In this document: positions 12,577 through 24,841 of the stretch, piece by piece
Position numbering within the stretch: position 1 is the stretch's first letter
Layout: each line of letters starts with the position of its first letter
Source of the DNA: Emydura subglobosa
Lineage: Eukaryota > Chordata > Testudines > Chelidae
NCBI GenBank assembly: GCA_007922225.1
Contig: ML679960.1
Coordinates: 6,860,844-6,924,843 of the forward strand
Direction: 5' to 3'
DNA: 64,000 nucleotides
Position numbers and translations under genes: made by a program
Notes under the pieces: generated by a model
What the model saw: the letters and a program-made list of their open reading frames with translations, nothing else
What the model was told of the DNA's origin: nothing
The model's database searches: none

Positions 12577-14382
12577 GGAACCTGTATCACAAGATACTTT
12601 GGCATGCTTTCTTTCAGGATGGCTGGTGCTCGGGTTATAAAACCACATTACATAATGGCAGATAACCAGACTCTTCATATTTAGAAAGCCTGTTATACTT
12701 GTCTGATTAAAATGCACAAAGCTTTAGTTGAATTGCATGCATTAATGATCCATTAAATTATAGATTGACCAATGAGATTTTGGGAAAACTGGCCCTTTGA
12801 GCAGGCTTCCTTTTTTCTCAAACTAAAAACAAAATAAATTCATAAAAATTGTTACGTTTACAAGCCTTGGGAAAACTTAATTACAATAAAAAAGGACGTA
12901 GGAAATGCAACAATAAAGCAGATACAAGAAAAGCCAATGGCATAAAAGCCAAGGTAGGAGAAGGGGGAAAAATCAGCCTGTTTTTTAATTGGGTAATAGA
13001 CATTCTCAGTTATGGAGCCCAGCCGCAACTCAGTCCAACCTACATAAAGCAACTGGCATGTGTCATGTCCTGCAGATAGATCAATGGTGTCACAAATACA
13101 GCCCTGCACATTACTGAATGATTTTGTGTTTGCTAGTAACCCAGCAGTGGGCACGGTTGTTGGGGAATCATCCATAATTGTACCTAGAGACAAAAGTTTG
13201 TTGGCTCTCAGAATCCTCCTCCAGAACAGGCTTACTGCATGACCCAGAGCAACTATTTTCATTCTCACCCTCCCTACCCCCAACTCAATATCATTATCAT
13301 ATTTTCTGCTCTCTTCCTAACTGAACAGGAGCTTTATTTGGCTGAAATTGGACAAACATGGGCAGTTGGTGTCTCCCTGCATAATGCTTGCTTCAAATTT
13401 CTTAGCTTTTTTCTCTCTGCCAGAGCTCTAGTTCTGTTAAGAGTCACTGAGTGGAGACGGAGGAATGAGCATTACACTCTTTACTGGTTTTGTAGGTTGG
13501 AGTTCAACATTGATTCCATGCTGTCTTGTGGAACTTGTTGTTTTGATGAGCAGTTCCCACTGACACTGGACATAACACCAAAAGATGACAAGGCAGCATC
13601 ACACTTCTCTAACTGAGCTTTGGTGTTCCAGAATCCACAGAGTCTTTGGGAATAAAACCAATAGAAGTGACCATTATGATTTTTCCTTTGCAGTTTTGGT
13701 TTTAATTCTGTTTGAGATCAACTCTGATCTTAGTACTGTACTAATAATGTCTATGAAGTGAGTTACACAGCATTCAGTAAGCAGAAAATGTAAGAAAAAA
13801 TGGAAAGAGATTGCCCATGTTAACAGTTGGGTATGTGGTAAAAAAATTAAATTCCTCCTCAATGTGCCTAAACAATTCATATCATACGAAGGTGTTGTTC
13901 TGGGAAGGTATCCTGTTTGTAACAACAGAGAAATTTGACTCAAAATTTTAACAGCATGCTAACACTATATAGTCAACATCCTTGATAACCTTATTCAAAC
14001 CAACCAGTATTTGATGAAAACATTTTTGCTTCTGTTGAGTTAAGGTTGCATGGTTTTCAATAATTCTGGCAGCAAGTTTTGAATGTTGTATGAAGTAAAT
14101 AATCCCTATCCAATACTATAGAAAGGCCCACTCTACAGATGTTAAACTGAGATTTTCGTTTCATTTTAGTTTGGCAGATGCCATTTTCTCCCCTGCCTTG
14201 TGTCAGATACAGTAAGGGCAGAACATAAATGTTCAAAATAAAATGAATTTGCTTTTTAAATCTTAGCTCCTCTTTTCATCAAATCATAGTTTTTTTTCTA
14301 TCCCCAAATATAAATAGAAAACATGTCCAGTCTCCAGGAAAAATAAATACCCAATAATCAGACTCACTTTTTGCAAGGACTT

Positions 14383-14480
14383 TACAAATGTTAATTAATT
14401 AATCTCCACAACCGATTCAAAGGAGGATAGGGAAACTGTCTCTTTACAGATGGCAAATCATCAACTGGCTTGCACAACAG
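14383..14480. repeat. Old SINE/LINE 3' tail, MIR/L2-like
   Basis: The order 'ctttacaaatgttaattaatta', 'ctccacaac', 'gggaaactg' and 'ttacagatgg' follows the 3' part of MIR/L2-type ancient repeats. It is degraded and the boundaries are approximate. Confidence 0.4.
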
Positions 14481-16768
14481 CTCCAGGGACTAAAGGAATA
14501 TAAGGTCCCCACTTGCTCCCTTGTGTCAGGGTGGAAACCAGATGGAGCCTTTGTTCCATCCTCCGCAACAAGGGGGCCAGCATACCTGTACCAGCATATT
14601 GGCTGACATACACTGTGCTAGGTATAAGCTCAGCAAAGGGTCCTTTCCCCTCAAAGCACCAGGGAGATTGGGAAACAGATTGTGGCTCTCCCAGTCTTTT
14701 CAGTACTTATGGTAAACACTATGATTGAGCCAGAAAGTTACAAAGTTAAGACGAAAGCATCAAAAGCATGATTACAAATAACTCCCAGCCTGCACTCCAA
14801 CCACACCTCACTGCTCCTGAACTTAACCTACATTCCTTCCACTTTGCCCCCTCCTCTACATTTCCCTTGCAGTCTCTGCAGTGCTCCAGATAAAACACAG
14901 AGGTGCATCCTTCAAGCCGGACTCATATGAACATTCTGTGCACATGGGACTATTTGGGTGAGTAAATGTCACTCACAGGAGCATAGATTTGCAGGAGCAG
15001 ATTTTTAAAATGTAAAAGTACTTGCATTTTCAATTCACACACTTTTCTTCATCAATCCCTAATGTCTTCAGAGTGTCCTTTGGGGGTAAAATCCTGCTAC
15101 TACTCCATTTCTTTTCAAACCGCAATATGTGATCTTTCTCTGCCGCATATACACCCTTCATAAAACAATGCAGTGACTACTTCCTGCGATTTAGCATATT
15201 GTTTTATCTTCAATTCTTGGAGTAGGTTGATTTTCCCAGCAATGTTGTAGGCTGTCGTTTGGGAGTCTGTTTTAAACTTATTTTTCACTGCTTGTGTGAC
15301 AGGTAAGCAGCAGTGTGTGTGCATTTGTTTTTTTGTTTGTTTTTTTTTTAAATAAAAAATTCTTCATTACAAGCTTAACAGATGAACAGCAATGAACTTA
15401 TGAGTTTGGAAGAAATTGTTTGCCACAGTTAAAATTCTCTGGTGAGCAGCTCACTGCAGCTCTAATTATGTTCTTAGGGACACTTTAAGTAGACAATTAA
15501 AACAATTAGTATTATACATGTAACTTTAGCATCACATTAGAATGTTGTACACTTGTCTTCCTAAAACCCAGGAAACATCAAATGGTGACAATTATGTAAA
15601 TACAAGGTAAAGAAGAAAACATCCACACAGCTTTCTTATTGTTTCTAATTTGCAAAAATTACAAAGAACTCATGCTTCTTATTTTAGATCACTGAACCCA
15701 TTTCTACCTCAGCAAAAGCATTTAAAATGCAAAAATGCAAACCTGTACAAGACCTATAAACTCCCAAGAAGAGAAATGGTTGCAACGAATGCCCTCAGAA
15801 CCCTTATTTTACATATGGAAAAGCACTTACATGCGCTTTTTGTTGTCTGCAGATATCTATCCAATTATATAATCACACATAGCACTGTAAAATAAAACAG
15901 TAACAACCCAATTCTGTAAAAGTAGACAGTCCAAGTAAAATGGTTTTGCTCACATGAATATGCTCTGAACGTGTTTTAATACCAAGGCAAACTTGTAGTC
16001 AGCCCACTGCTAGCTATGGATAGATTTGGGAAGGAAAAGGAGAAGCAGGCCAGAGCCCCATTCCTATGGTTCCATTCCACACAGCTTTGGCCATGTGGAT
16101 ACCTATTGTACAGTGATCTATTAGTCATGCTCACTTTGGGGGGGTGACAAGGCCACTTTTCCTTATTTGTATACCCTTTGCAGAGGTATCCTGTGAAATC
16201 TCTAGAATGGAGGTTATGTGGGGTTGGCCTGTGCAGGTGGCTGCTTGGGTTGCTCCACACCCCATCCTTAATAAACAGCAAGAGCTAATTGTTCCCCCTA
16301 CCTCCCTTTGCTACGCTAAGCCCTTACATACTTGCATAATCAGCCTCTGGATAAAGCAAACGATGGATTTGAGCATGATTTCAAGCACCTCTAGAACACC
16401 GGTACCTAAAATTGATTAGGTGCTTCATTTCCCGCTCCTGTAATGTTGAAAGATACTTATTACAAAGTTTTATTAGCGATACCGAATGGATTTTTCAGGG
16501 TTTGCTGGCAGGATGACCATATCCACTTGATTCACAGGGTAGTCTCACCAAAAGTCCCATCATTGTATATAAGGATTACAGTGCTACCAGAGTGCATTTT
16601 TCCCCCCTGAAGTTTGATTGTATGAGAGTTATGATGGTAATGCCAATGCTAGACACTAGTATGCAGATAGGATGCTCAGATATATTTTTTTTAATAGTTA
16701 GACACACTTACGTTAATGGGAGCTTTTCTATTGACTTCACTGGCCTTTGAGTCAGATCCTAACACCCC

Positions 16769-16871
16769 CAATCCTGCAAAGACATGTGCTTAATGCACAT
16801 GATTATCTTTACCCCTTGGGACTATTCACAGTGCACAAAGTTAAGCACATAGAAAAATCTTTGCAGGATTG
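16769..16871. repeat. Short fold-back element
   Basis: Perfect 14-nt inverted ends caatcctgcaaaga (16769-16782) and tctttgcaggattg (16858-16871). The inner parts also pair: tgtgctta near 16787 with taagcaca near 16842. Confidence 0.75.
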
Positions 16872-18916
16872 AAGCCTTAGTGCACAATAGGTAGGTACTT
16901 TTAGGTAAAGTAGAAAACATTACTATGCATTGTTCAATAGAGAACTAGACAAAATGGCCAAAGAGACTTATTACAACAAGGAACATGCATTAGTTGCCAG
17001 TGGTAAGTATTTAGCTGACTTCACTTTAACAAAGCAATGGAACTGTGACTAAAAAATAAGGAAACTAAATTCTGTAGAGGAATGCTTTAGCTCAGAGCCC
17101 CTTTGGACTGAAGGATATTTGTCCAGAGGATTTAGTTTCTTTAATTATATTCAGTAACTTCATAATTAACAGACGGACGAGAGTCTGAATAAAGCACTTT
17201 ATCATAAAATCTCTCAGTTGGTCTTCTGATCTTCTTTTGCACAGACCATATATTCCATACTCTCTCTCTCACACACACGCGCGCACACATATTTTTAATG
17301 GAAAGAAATAGATGCCGAATGGGACTTTGGGAGCATCTTTCCACACTTATTTAACCATAAGTAATTCCACTGCACTTACACGAGCATACAACTGGTTTAA
17401 AGGAGAGCACAATCAGGCCCAGAATTTGTAATCAGCACTCACAATTGCACAGATGCTGATTAAGCAAAACCTGTAAACATGATTTTTCTATTTTATGTAT
17501 TTTTGTAAAAGATGCAGAGTTTCTATCTTTTCCAAGTGTCTTTCACTGATGCTATATAAAAGGCAGCGCAATACATATGTTCCTTCCAAGACTTACCATA
17601 GGGGTACAAATGTGAATAAAAACTGCAAAAGTTGCCTCTTTCTTTAGACGCTTTGTGCAAAACTATTGAAATTAAGGTAGACACACTTATAGTAAAGTAG
17701 AAATACAACAGACTACATTATGTGTACTGTATGTTAAATATTTTACCTAATGAGATTAATTTATATTCATATTTAGTTAAAAAAATTTAAAAGGGGCCAT
17801 AGAGAAGAGTGCATAATGATGCTATACATGCTACTGAAAAGCAAAAGGTAAATGATAGAACCGTTACCCAATTTTAATGTATGTTACTTTTAAAAGTATA
17901 TTTATGTTATCCTTCAGTATATGACACCTTTAAAAAAATTTACCATGTTTAATACTTTAAACTGCACAGCTTGTTGTAACATATTTAGCATTTTGTACTT
18001 TCATTGACTTTTATTCTTAAAGGAGAAAAGACATCACTCACTAAATATGACTGCTGCACATGTTAGCAATAGAGATATTGATTTTTGTAACTTTGATTGC
18101 ACTTGCCTTAACTTTTCCACACGTGCATTCATGCACGCACACACACAAAGATTAAAGGAAACTAAACCCAGAAAAATAGGCAAGTTCTGCACCGAATATA
18201 CTTTTTGCATAATTTAATGAATAATGACACATGAGCCTATTCACTATTATCCTTGTAAAGAGTATATGAGCACATGATGCTGTAGGTTTGTTAAAGCACA
18301 AGGTGTACTTTGTCTAGATTTAAAACAACAACAACAACACAACTTTTGGTGTGACTTTGCTTTAGGTTTAAAAAAAAGGTGGATGTTTAAAAAAAACCCT
18401 TTATTACTTGCATATGAATATTTTTGTATAATAATATCTGAAGAAGGTTTTAAACTGGAAAATCTACTTGCTTTATAGTGTGCAACTTTTAGAGAAAATA
18501 AACAGGGTATATGTCCAGTTTGTAAAAATGTTTTCCTTTCAAGATTACTCTTTCACTGGCTAAATGCAAGATTAAATACTTTTTTTGTGAACTGACCAAA
18601 AAAAAACAAAAAACAAAAAAATAAAACTATGTGAATAAGTTGCGTATGCAAACTTTTTTTAAAAACAATTATCCAGTTATTGCCAGTAGTAATCTAGGTT
18701 AAGATAGGAAGATTCCAGTTTGGTCATTTTATTTTATAGACATACTAGGCCAGAGCTTTAGCTGGTTCTCCAGTGGCACTGTGTCAGTTTACATGAACTG
18801 AGGGTCTTGCTTTTTGCATATAAATGTATTTTAACACAAGATATATTCTAGTCTTGGGAAAAAAAACCGTCAGTATTAATATCTGCTTTTCTTTCATGTG
18901 TAATTGGTTATTATTA

Positions 18917-19915
18917 AGGTTGTGAGTCTACCAAGGAGGTCGCAGAAGTCACGGATTCTGTGACTTCCAGAGACCTCGGTGAAATTATGCTCCAGCTTCC
19001 ACCTGTGCCCTGGGGCAATGGGGCTGAAGCTGTCAGCATCTGGGAGCTGGGAGCTCTCAGCTGCTGCTGGCAGCAGCCCCCCATCTCCAAGCTGCCACCC
19101 CGCTACTGTCCACTGGGGTGGGCGGCAGGTACCCCTGGCTCCCAAGCCTCATGGGTGGTGGGGTAGTCCCACAGGCCCCCAGTTGCAACAGGCGGGGAGG
19201 GAACCCCAGAGCCCTGAGCTGCTGCGGATGGCCATTCCGTGCAGCTCCCAGACACTGCGGGCAGCCTGGGCAACCAGGACCTCCAGACTCCAAGCCGCTG
19301 TGGGCGGCTGGGATCCTGGGCTCTGAATTACCATGGGCAGCCGGGACCCCGGAGCCTCCATCTGCAGTGGGCGGGGAGAGGGGTCATCCTGGAGTCCCCA
19401 GCCATGGCAGGTGGGGGGGTGCACCCCATGTCCATCACTCTCCATGGGCAGTGGGGGGAGACCCTGAATTCCCCCAGCTGCTGCAGATGGCAGAGACCCA
19501 ACGGTGGCAGAGACCCCACAGTCCCCAGCCACCGCAAGTGGCCCCGCAATGCCCAGCCTTCAGCCACAGTGGGCGTCTCTGCAGCCGCCAGCCTCCACTG
19601 GTGGACCTTGCAACTTCCAGTCACAGGCAGGGGTGGACCCTGGAGCCCCGAGCTACCAAGGGGGAGCTCGGCACCCCAGCACTGCGGGTACTGGACTGGT
19701 GGCAATTGCTGGACCCTCCCCTTTCCAGAGTGGGGCTAGGGGTCTCATCCCCCCTCCTTGGGCTTCAGTAATGCCCTCAGCCCTCCTCCCCAGTTATTTT
19801 TAGTAAAAGGCACAGACAGGTCAAGGGCAATACACAAAAAGTCACAGAAGACCTGTCTGTGCCTTTTACTAAAAATAAGCGTGACAAAAATTTTAGCTTT
19901 CGGTATTACTATCCC
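18917..19915. mobile_element. GC-rich composite repeat, probably a non-autonomous DNA transposon
   Basis: A sharp GC-rich block sits in AT-rich DNA. The left part has cacggattctgtgacttcc with gtgactt/aagtcac pairs. The middle (about 19080-19560) is an imperfect tandem array of gggcag/cgg...ccccgagc-type units. The right end holds a perfect 29-nt inverted repeat (19794-19822 and 19850-19878). All six frames are open for long stretches because of base composition, so the frames of up to 217 codons here are not genes. I recognise the right end as a common turtle repeat. The terminal repeats are weak and the boundaries approximate. Confidence 0.5.
19794..19878. repeat. Perfect inverted repeat, 29-nt arms
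   Basis: The arm at 19794-19822 (ttatttttagtaaaaggcac then agacaggtc) is the exact reverse complement of 19850-19878, with a 27-nt spacer. It is the subterminal fold-back of the GC-rich element around it. Confidence 0.9.
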
Positions 19916-20861
19916 TTCAGTCTCATACTGTAGTTTGCATTCAGGCAGGGGCATGCACAGGGGTGGGGAGGAGCAAGCAGACCATATGCCCTACCCAATA
20001 ATCAGCGGGGGCACAGAACTGATCCGACCCAAGGCCCTGGCAGGGAGAGCGAGCTCCTTCGGCCCCAGGAGCACAGATAGTGCCCCTTCAAAAGCCGTTA
20101 AATGATTATTTCTGTGCACGCCCCTGCATACAGGATTAAAATATTTATAATAATTCTCAGTTCCAAACTTTTTCATGGAAATTTATAGAGTTGTTCATAT
20201 TAAAGCAAGTAGCCAGTGCAGTATAAATAGCTGAGGAAGAGTTTAAGAATTTAGTTTTAAAAAAAACTAATGCTTGATTCACCCTCACATTACTCCAGTT
20301 TTATTCCAGTATAACTCCACTGAAATCATCGAGATGCATAAAAGTGGAATACCACAATAATTAAACAAGTCCATAGCCTTGCATGTGTGTACGTATGTGG
20401 CGTGGGAGTACTATCTTGACTTGTATTGGAACTGTATTGAAGTAGAATTACAGCAATATTGTCATTGTACAAATAAAAGCTACCACACAACCATCCAACA
20501 TGTTTTAAAAGACTGATAACATTTTAAGGTTCATAAACAAGATTTAGTGGTTGGATCAGGAGGAATTCACTCATCGGTTCTCAGAACAAAACAGAAAGGA
20601 CTTGGTTCTCTTCTCACTAGCAGTGGTGTAATTCAGGCATACTCTACTTAATTCAATGTAGTTATATCAGTATAAGTGAGACAGTATCAGCCCCTTTGCT
20701 TCGTCATGCTTTCATTCCTTAGAACCTCCATGTCCCCCACATTTTAAAAAAATGTAAGAAACTTATCGCTTGTTTCTCTTTTCACTTTCACCAGTTTAAA
20801 ATCTGGGTAAATTCAGTGGAATTGCTTCAGATTTGCATCACTGTAAGATGAGAATCAGGAC

Positions 20862-21019
20862 TGTAGTGGAAGGACATAAACACAAAGAGCCATGCTTTAA
20901 GCTGCAGTTAGAGAATTCCCTAACTAGGAAATCCCCCTGTTTATTAAGATCCCTACTGCAACCCATCCTAGACTTCTCTGGTAATTGTGGAGGACCAGGA
21001 ACTCTTTAACCAACTCCCA
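20862..21019 (-). repeat. Left LTR (3' LTR in element orientation)
   Basis: Starts TG (20862) and ends CA (21018-21019). It shares with the right LTR the blocks aacacaaaga(g/a)ccatgctt near the start and ctggtaattgtggaggacca with ggaactct near the end. The middle differs by indels, so the LTRs diverged long ago. On the + strand, the pyrimidine tract tcttcctgtcttt (21020-21032) just inside would be the polypurine tract on the coding strand. Confidence 0.75.
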
Positions 21020-21399
21020 TCTTCCTGTCTTTATTATAAAAGATTAAAACTCAAATTATAAACCAATGTGTGAATACAGAACAATTCAAAATAAATTTCA
21101 AATTCCTTATAATTATTTACACTTCTATGGCCCCTTATCAATTGCATTTAATCAGTCCTCACCAGAAGGCTAAAGATCAAGTCCTTGAAGGGGTCTGGTC
21201 CATCTTCCAGACCATGTTCTCAGTTTTGTTGGGTTTGGGCATGGCATTCCATATGTAGGGGGCTCACTTCCTGACAGAGTACCAGCAAATCCCATATCCT
21301 CTTTTTGTTGTGTTGGGACATATTGAATATCAACCTGACTCTTTCCAAGAAGTCCTATTGGAGTGTCCACTAGGTAGAGCGTAGGAGTTGCCGTCAAGT

Positions 21400-22861
21400 T
21401 CCAAAATGTCAGGGAATTTTAGAGCCAAACTTTGTTCCATGGTTCCATTCAGGTAGTGCTTTTGTTGTGTGTCAAACACTGAAGTTTTGTTCTTGCTGAA
21501 TTTTTATTTCAGCGTGCCATTTTTTAATTTCCTTCGGGTCCGGTCACTTAGGTTTAAGCTGTATTGCTACCACAGGTAAAGGCATCCTTAGCCATCTTCT
21601 CATCAGAAGTTCTGCTGAAGATCATCCAGACACGAGCAGTGTTGACCAAAATGCAGGCATGCATTGTATAAGTCCACTGATTATTGTGCAGAAGTCTTTT
21701 GAAAGTCTGCATTGCTGTCTCCATCTCCCTGTTGCTCTGGCGGTAACGTGGGTTACCAAAATGTTTTCAAAATCAAAGTCCTGTGAAAAGTCAAGAAATG
21801 GTTCAGAAGTAACTAAGGCCCATTATCAGACATGTGGATTTCAGGAACTCCATATCTTGCAAATATTGACTTTAGTTTCTGTGCCTATAAAGTCTTTGTA
21901 AATGTAACCAACTCACTACATCTAGCGAAGTAATTGGCTACAATAATGTATGTATGTCCTTTCCTTTCCAGAAAAAACAAATCAGTGGCTATCTGCTGTC
22001 AAGGTCTACTGGGTAGCTTTGTAAAGAGCAACGGTTCTGGCAATTGTTCCCACCCATATCCTTTTTTGTTGCATAGCTTGCAGCCCTCTACTAAGGTATG
22101 AATATGCCTACTCAGACCAGCCACCATACAGATTGTTGTACTCATACTTTGCACTTGTTTTTAACCTTGCTGTACCCCATGGATGCTGGAGAGCAGCTCT
22201 TTCTGAACTAGGGATACGAATGCACTGTCCTTTCAGAAGCAGGTCATCAGCCATGTGAAGGTCATTTTGAGCCTACCAATATGATGGAGGTCAGTTGGAA
22301 ATTGACTTCTTCAATCTTATTCTCTTTGGCAAAGTTGAGGCAGTTTCTAGCAATCTCTTCTTCATCTTTAATTTGCTGATGGCTGGTAGATGCTGAAATT
22401 GCTGCTAGAACAATTTCATTGTAGACTTTGACTAGTCTCTTTCTCTAGAGGCTTTTCTTCTGTAATTAGTGGTTGCTCAGTTGTGCCTCTAGATAGTGTC
22501 TGCTGATATGAGTGTTTTCTCTGGTATGTGTTCATTGTTGAAAGAAAATTGCATCAATTGTAGTCTAAATCTTTGAATTTTATGCCCAATGGGTTTGAAC
22601 CCAGTAATTTTCTAGAGGCTTGTGGCCTGTTTCACTGTTAAAAATCAAGTTCAACAGATGTGCACTGAGGCATTTATAGTCCCAAGTGACTGTTATTTTC
22701 TTTTTCCACTTGAACATGTCACTGTTCAGTTTCTGTGAGGCTGCTTGATACGACTGTGACTGGCCTAGTCTCATTCTAGCTTTTTTTGTGGGAGCACTGC
22801 TCCTAAGCCATATGAAGATGTGCCTGCTGCTATTGTTGTTGTTTACCGAATATGCTACCAA
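21400..22861 (-). pseudogene. RNase H and integrase remains of Gypsy-type element
   Basis: Minus-strand frame 22861-22580 reads VAYSVN at the start and ETGHKPLENY near the end. The family normally has a DHKPL motif there, so the Asp is now Gly. Downstream, 21865-21817 encodes RYGVPEIHMSDNGP, the integrase core region around the second catalytic Asp. Stops interrupt every frame. Confidence 0.75.
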
Positions 22862-22897
22862 AACAGAGTTGGAGATGGCAGTAGTTCTTTTTATTTA

Positions 22898-23620
22898 TTA
22901 AATGGGTTTTGTGGGGGGGCTACGCCACATTTTGTGATCATTACCGCAATCTCTTAAAGGTTTTATTAGATGAGCTAAATTTGGTAAGAATTTTCTAAAA
23001 GGATTTGTCATGCCCAGGAATCTTCTTACAGCAGAAACATCTTTGGGTTCAGATAAGGTGAGTAATGCCCTCAGTTTGTCTGAATCAAGCTGAATTCCCT
23101 GATTCCTAATGATGTGTCCTACCAATTTTATCTGCTCCTTTCCAAAGTCATATTTCTCATTCAAAGTGAGGCCGGCCTTTTGGAAGCATCTCAAAACTGT
23201 ATGTAGTCTCTCCTCGTGTTCATTTTCTCTCTGCCATATACCAAACACATCAGCTGTGTGGCAAAGGATGCCAGGCAAACCCAACACAATCTGAGGCGTT
23301 CTCTTTTATACATGTTCCGGTGCTGAGGATATACCAAATGGAAGATGATTGAAACAATACCTTCCAAACACAGTGACAAATGTAGTTAATGGTATAGATT
23401 CTTTAGCATGGTGGATTTGCAAGAAGCCTGATGTAGAATCTACATTTGAGAAGATTTTGGCTTCTGAAAATTGAGCTAATTTCTGGTCAATTACAGGAAG
23501 CATATCTCTTTCTCTGCACAGGCTTTTATCTAGTTGTGTAAATTCCACACAAATCTGGATTGTGCCATTGGGCTTTGGTACTATGATCATCCCTGCACAC
23601 CAGTCGGTGGGTTCTTCCAT
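22898..23620 (-). pseudogene. Reverse transcriptase of Gypsy-type element
   Basis: Two overlapping frames carry the domain. The first (23620-23306) has EEPTDWCAG, VPKPNG, then the motif A region IFSNVDSTSGF with its aspartate, and LPFGISSAPEH (motif B). The second (23287-22898) continues with CHTADVF where the family has a Y/HxDD motif C, then GLTLNEKYDF, LVGHII and VRRFLGM. A frameshift separates the two near 23300. In motif C the first catalytic Asp is Ala, which should abolish polymerase activity. The upstream linker at 23760-23669 ends in PLHIPISLQE, as in this family. Confidence 0.85.
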
Positions 23621-24701
23621 CTAGGAAATAACCCACATATCTTCTATTCCCTTTCATTCTTCTTTGGCTTATTCTTGCAAGGATATAGGGATGTGGAGAG
23701 GGGCTGTGAGAGCAAAGGGAGCCTCTGATGGCACTAGTTTTATTTTGACAGCTCTCCTATCTCTTTGAAGACATGTGGATATATCTCCTGTATAGTTTGT
23801 TTTTTTGCCATTAATGCATTTCAGTTTCTTTACTAGATTTAGTCCTTGCATGGCTGGCAACCCTGCATTGTTGCTAGTCGTATCTTGGGGTCTTGCCATA
23901 TCTTCCACAGCTTTTCCAACCTTCCCTCCTATTAAAATTCTTTCAGAGTGGTCCCCCACTCTGTAGCTGTATACAGTTTTTATGTTATAAATATCTGCCG
24001 TGTCAGTATTGTCTGATGCAGTCTCCCCCCATGCTGCTAGCATGTAAGTCACATTGCTGTTTCTTTATGGTTTCTTGCATTCTTTCTTTTGCTACAGCTT
24101 TTACGAGTATGAGATCTGAGTCTAACTGAAGCTATCGTCTTTTATACAGACAACTATTTTGTCTTATGAGTTCTTCTTTTAATCATTCCATATTTGCAAT
24201 GTTCAGCAAGACAATGAACTGCAGTAATAAAAGTCTTAGCTGTTTCCCTTGTTTCTGGCACTTTCCATTACATTTAGCCATTTCACATATAAAATTCTGT
24301 CTGTCCATGAAATGGGCAACAAAAGCCTCTTTTCCTTTGGAGTAGTCTTTCTTTTTGTTATCAGTGAAGGGTAGGGCACAGCAGCAACATCACCCATGGC
24401 ATTTAGCAGGTATTTTTGTGTTTTCTCTGTTAAACCAGAAGCCATTCAGAATCACTCAAACCTATGGATTCAGCAAGGCCAGCTGGCTGAGTTACCAAAA
24501 TCAAACTACTTTAACGGAAGCATTTATGTTATGGGCTCTATTGCTATTTGAAGACAGGAATCTGCCTCCATCCTGCTGCAGCTTTCACAGGTCTCTTCCC
24601 TGATTTCCCACTTTCCCCATTCACTCACTACACTGACATTCGGGGGGCTCTTTCTCTTTCTCCCCTGTCTTTTACTGCTTCTTTAGAGAAAAGAATTCAC
24701 T

Positions 24702-24715
24702 CACTTCTGACACCA
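24702..24715 (-). promoter_or_regulatory. Primer binding site of the Gypsy-type element
   Basis: On the minus strand it reads TGGTGTCAGAAGTG directly after the LTR end. Its complement, cacttctgacacca, ends in CCA as a tRNA 3' end does. This position and sequence are typical of primer binding sites in vertebrate Gypsy-type elements. I did not identify the tRNA. Confidence 0.75.
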
Positions 24716-24841
24716 TGTAGTGTGAGGACAGAAACACAAAGAACCATGCTTTGAGCAGAGAGAACTTCCTACCAGGAAGTTACTACACATCCTGGTTCTG
24801 TCTGGTAATTGTGGAGGACCAGGAACTCTATAACCACTCCA
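24716..24841 (-). repeat. Right LTR (5' LTR in element orientation)
   Basis: 126 nt from TG (24716) to CA (24840-24841), matching the left LTR at both ends. LTRs this short are unusual but known in some Gypsy lineages. The length difference from the left copy (158 nt) is due to indels in the middle. Confidence 0.75.

Larger units (their letters stand above)
9881..18916. other. AT-rich 3' flank, no gene recognised
   Basis: No open frame here has family-like sequence, splice structure or codon continuity; the longest, a 141-codon minus-strand frame at 12858-13283, matches nothing I know. Contents seen: poly(A) hexamers (10498-10583), the (TTTC)n tract, palindromes at 12500-12576 and 16769-16871, an old MIR/L2-like tail at about 14383-14480, a CA/CG microsatellite near 17263-17290 and several A- or T-rich tracts (about 11740-11785 and 18595-18625). 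Part of it may belong to long IL1RAPL1 3' UTR isoforms, which sequence alone cannot show. Confidence 0.6.
20862..24841 (-). mobile_element. Gypsy-type (Ty3) LTR retrotransposon, decayed, short LTRs
   Basis: About 3.98 kb read on the minus strand. In coding order, the right LTR (24716-24841) is followed by a primer binding site (24702-24715), gag-like remains (about 24450-24100), a protease-to-RT linker (about 23760-23670), reverse transcriptase (23620-22898), RNase H (about 22860-22580), integrase (about 22050-21400) and the left LTR (20862-21019). The order RT, RNase H, integrase is that of Ty3/Gypsy elements. The frame is broken many times and catalytic positions are changed, so it is inactive. 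It is shorter than usual for the group, mainly in the gag part. I see no exact 5-bp target duplication. Confidence 0.85.

Noticed and set aside
12858..13283. 141-codon minus-strand frame with a hydrophobic C-terminus
   Set aside because: No recognisable family, no splice signals or promoter, and a competing open frame on the other strand (13239-13616). A decayed unknown repeat is possible.
19118..19771. 217-codon + frame and several overlapping frames in a GC-rich block
   Set aside because: Open in all six frames because of GC content and tandem repeats; the residues mirror the repeat units rather than a protein fold.
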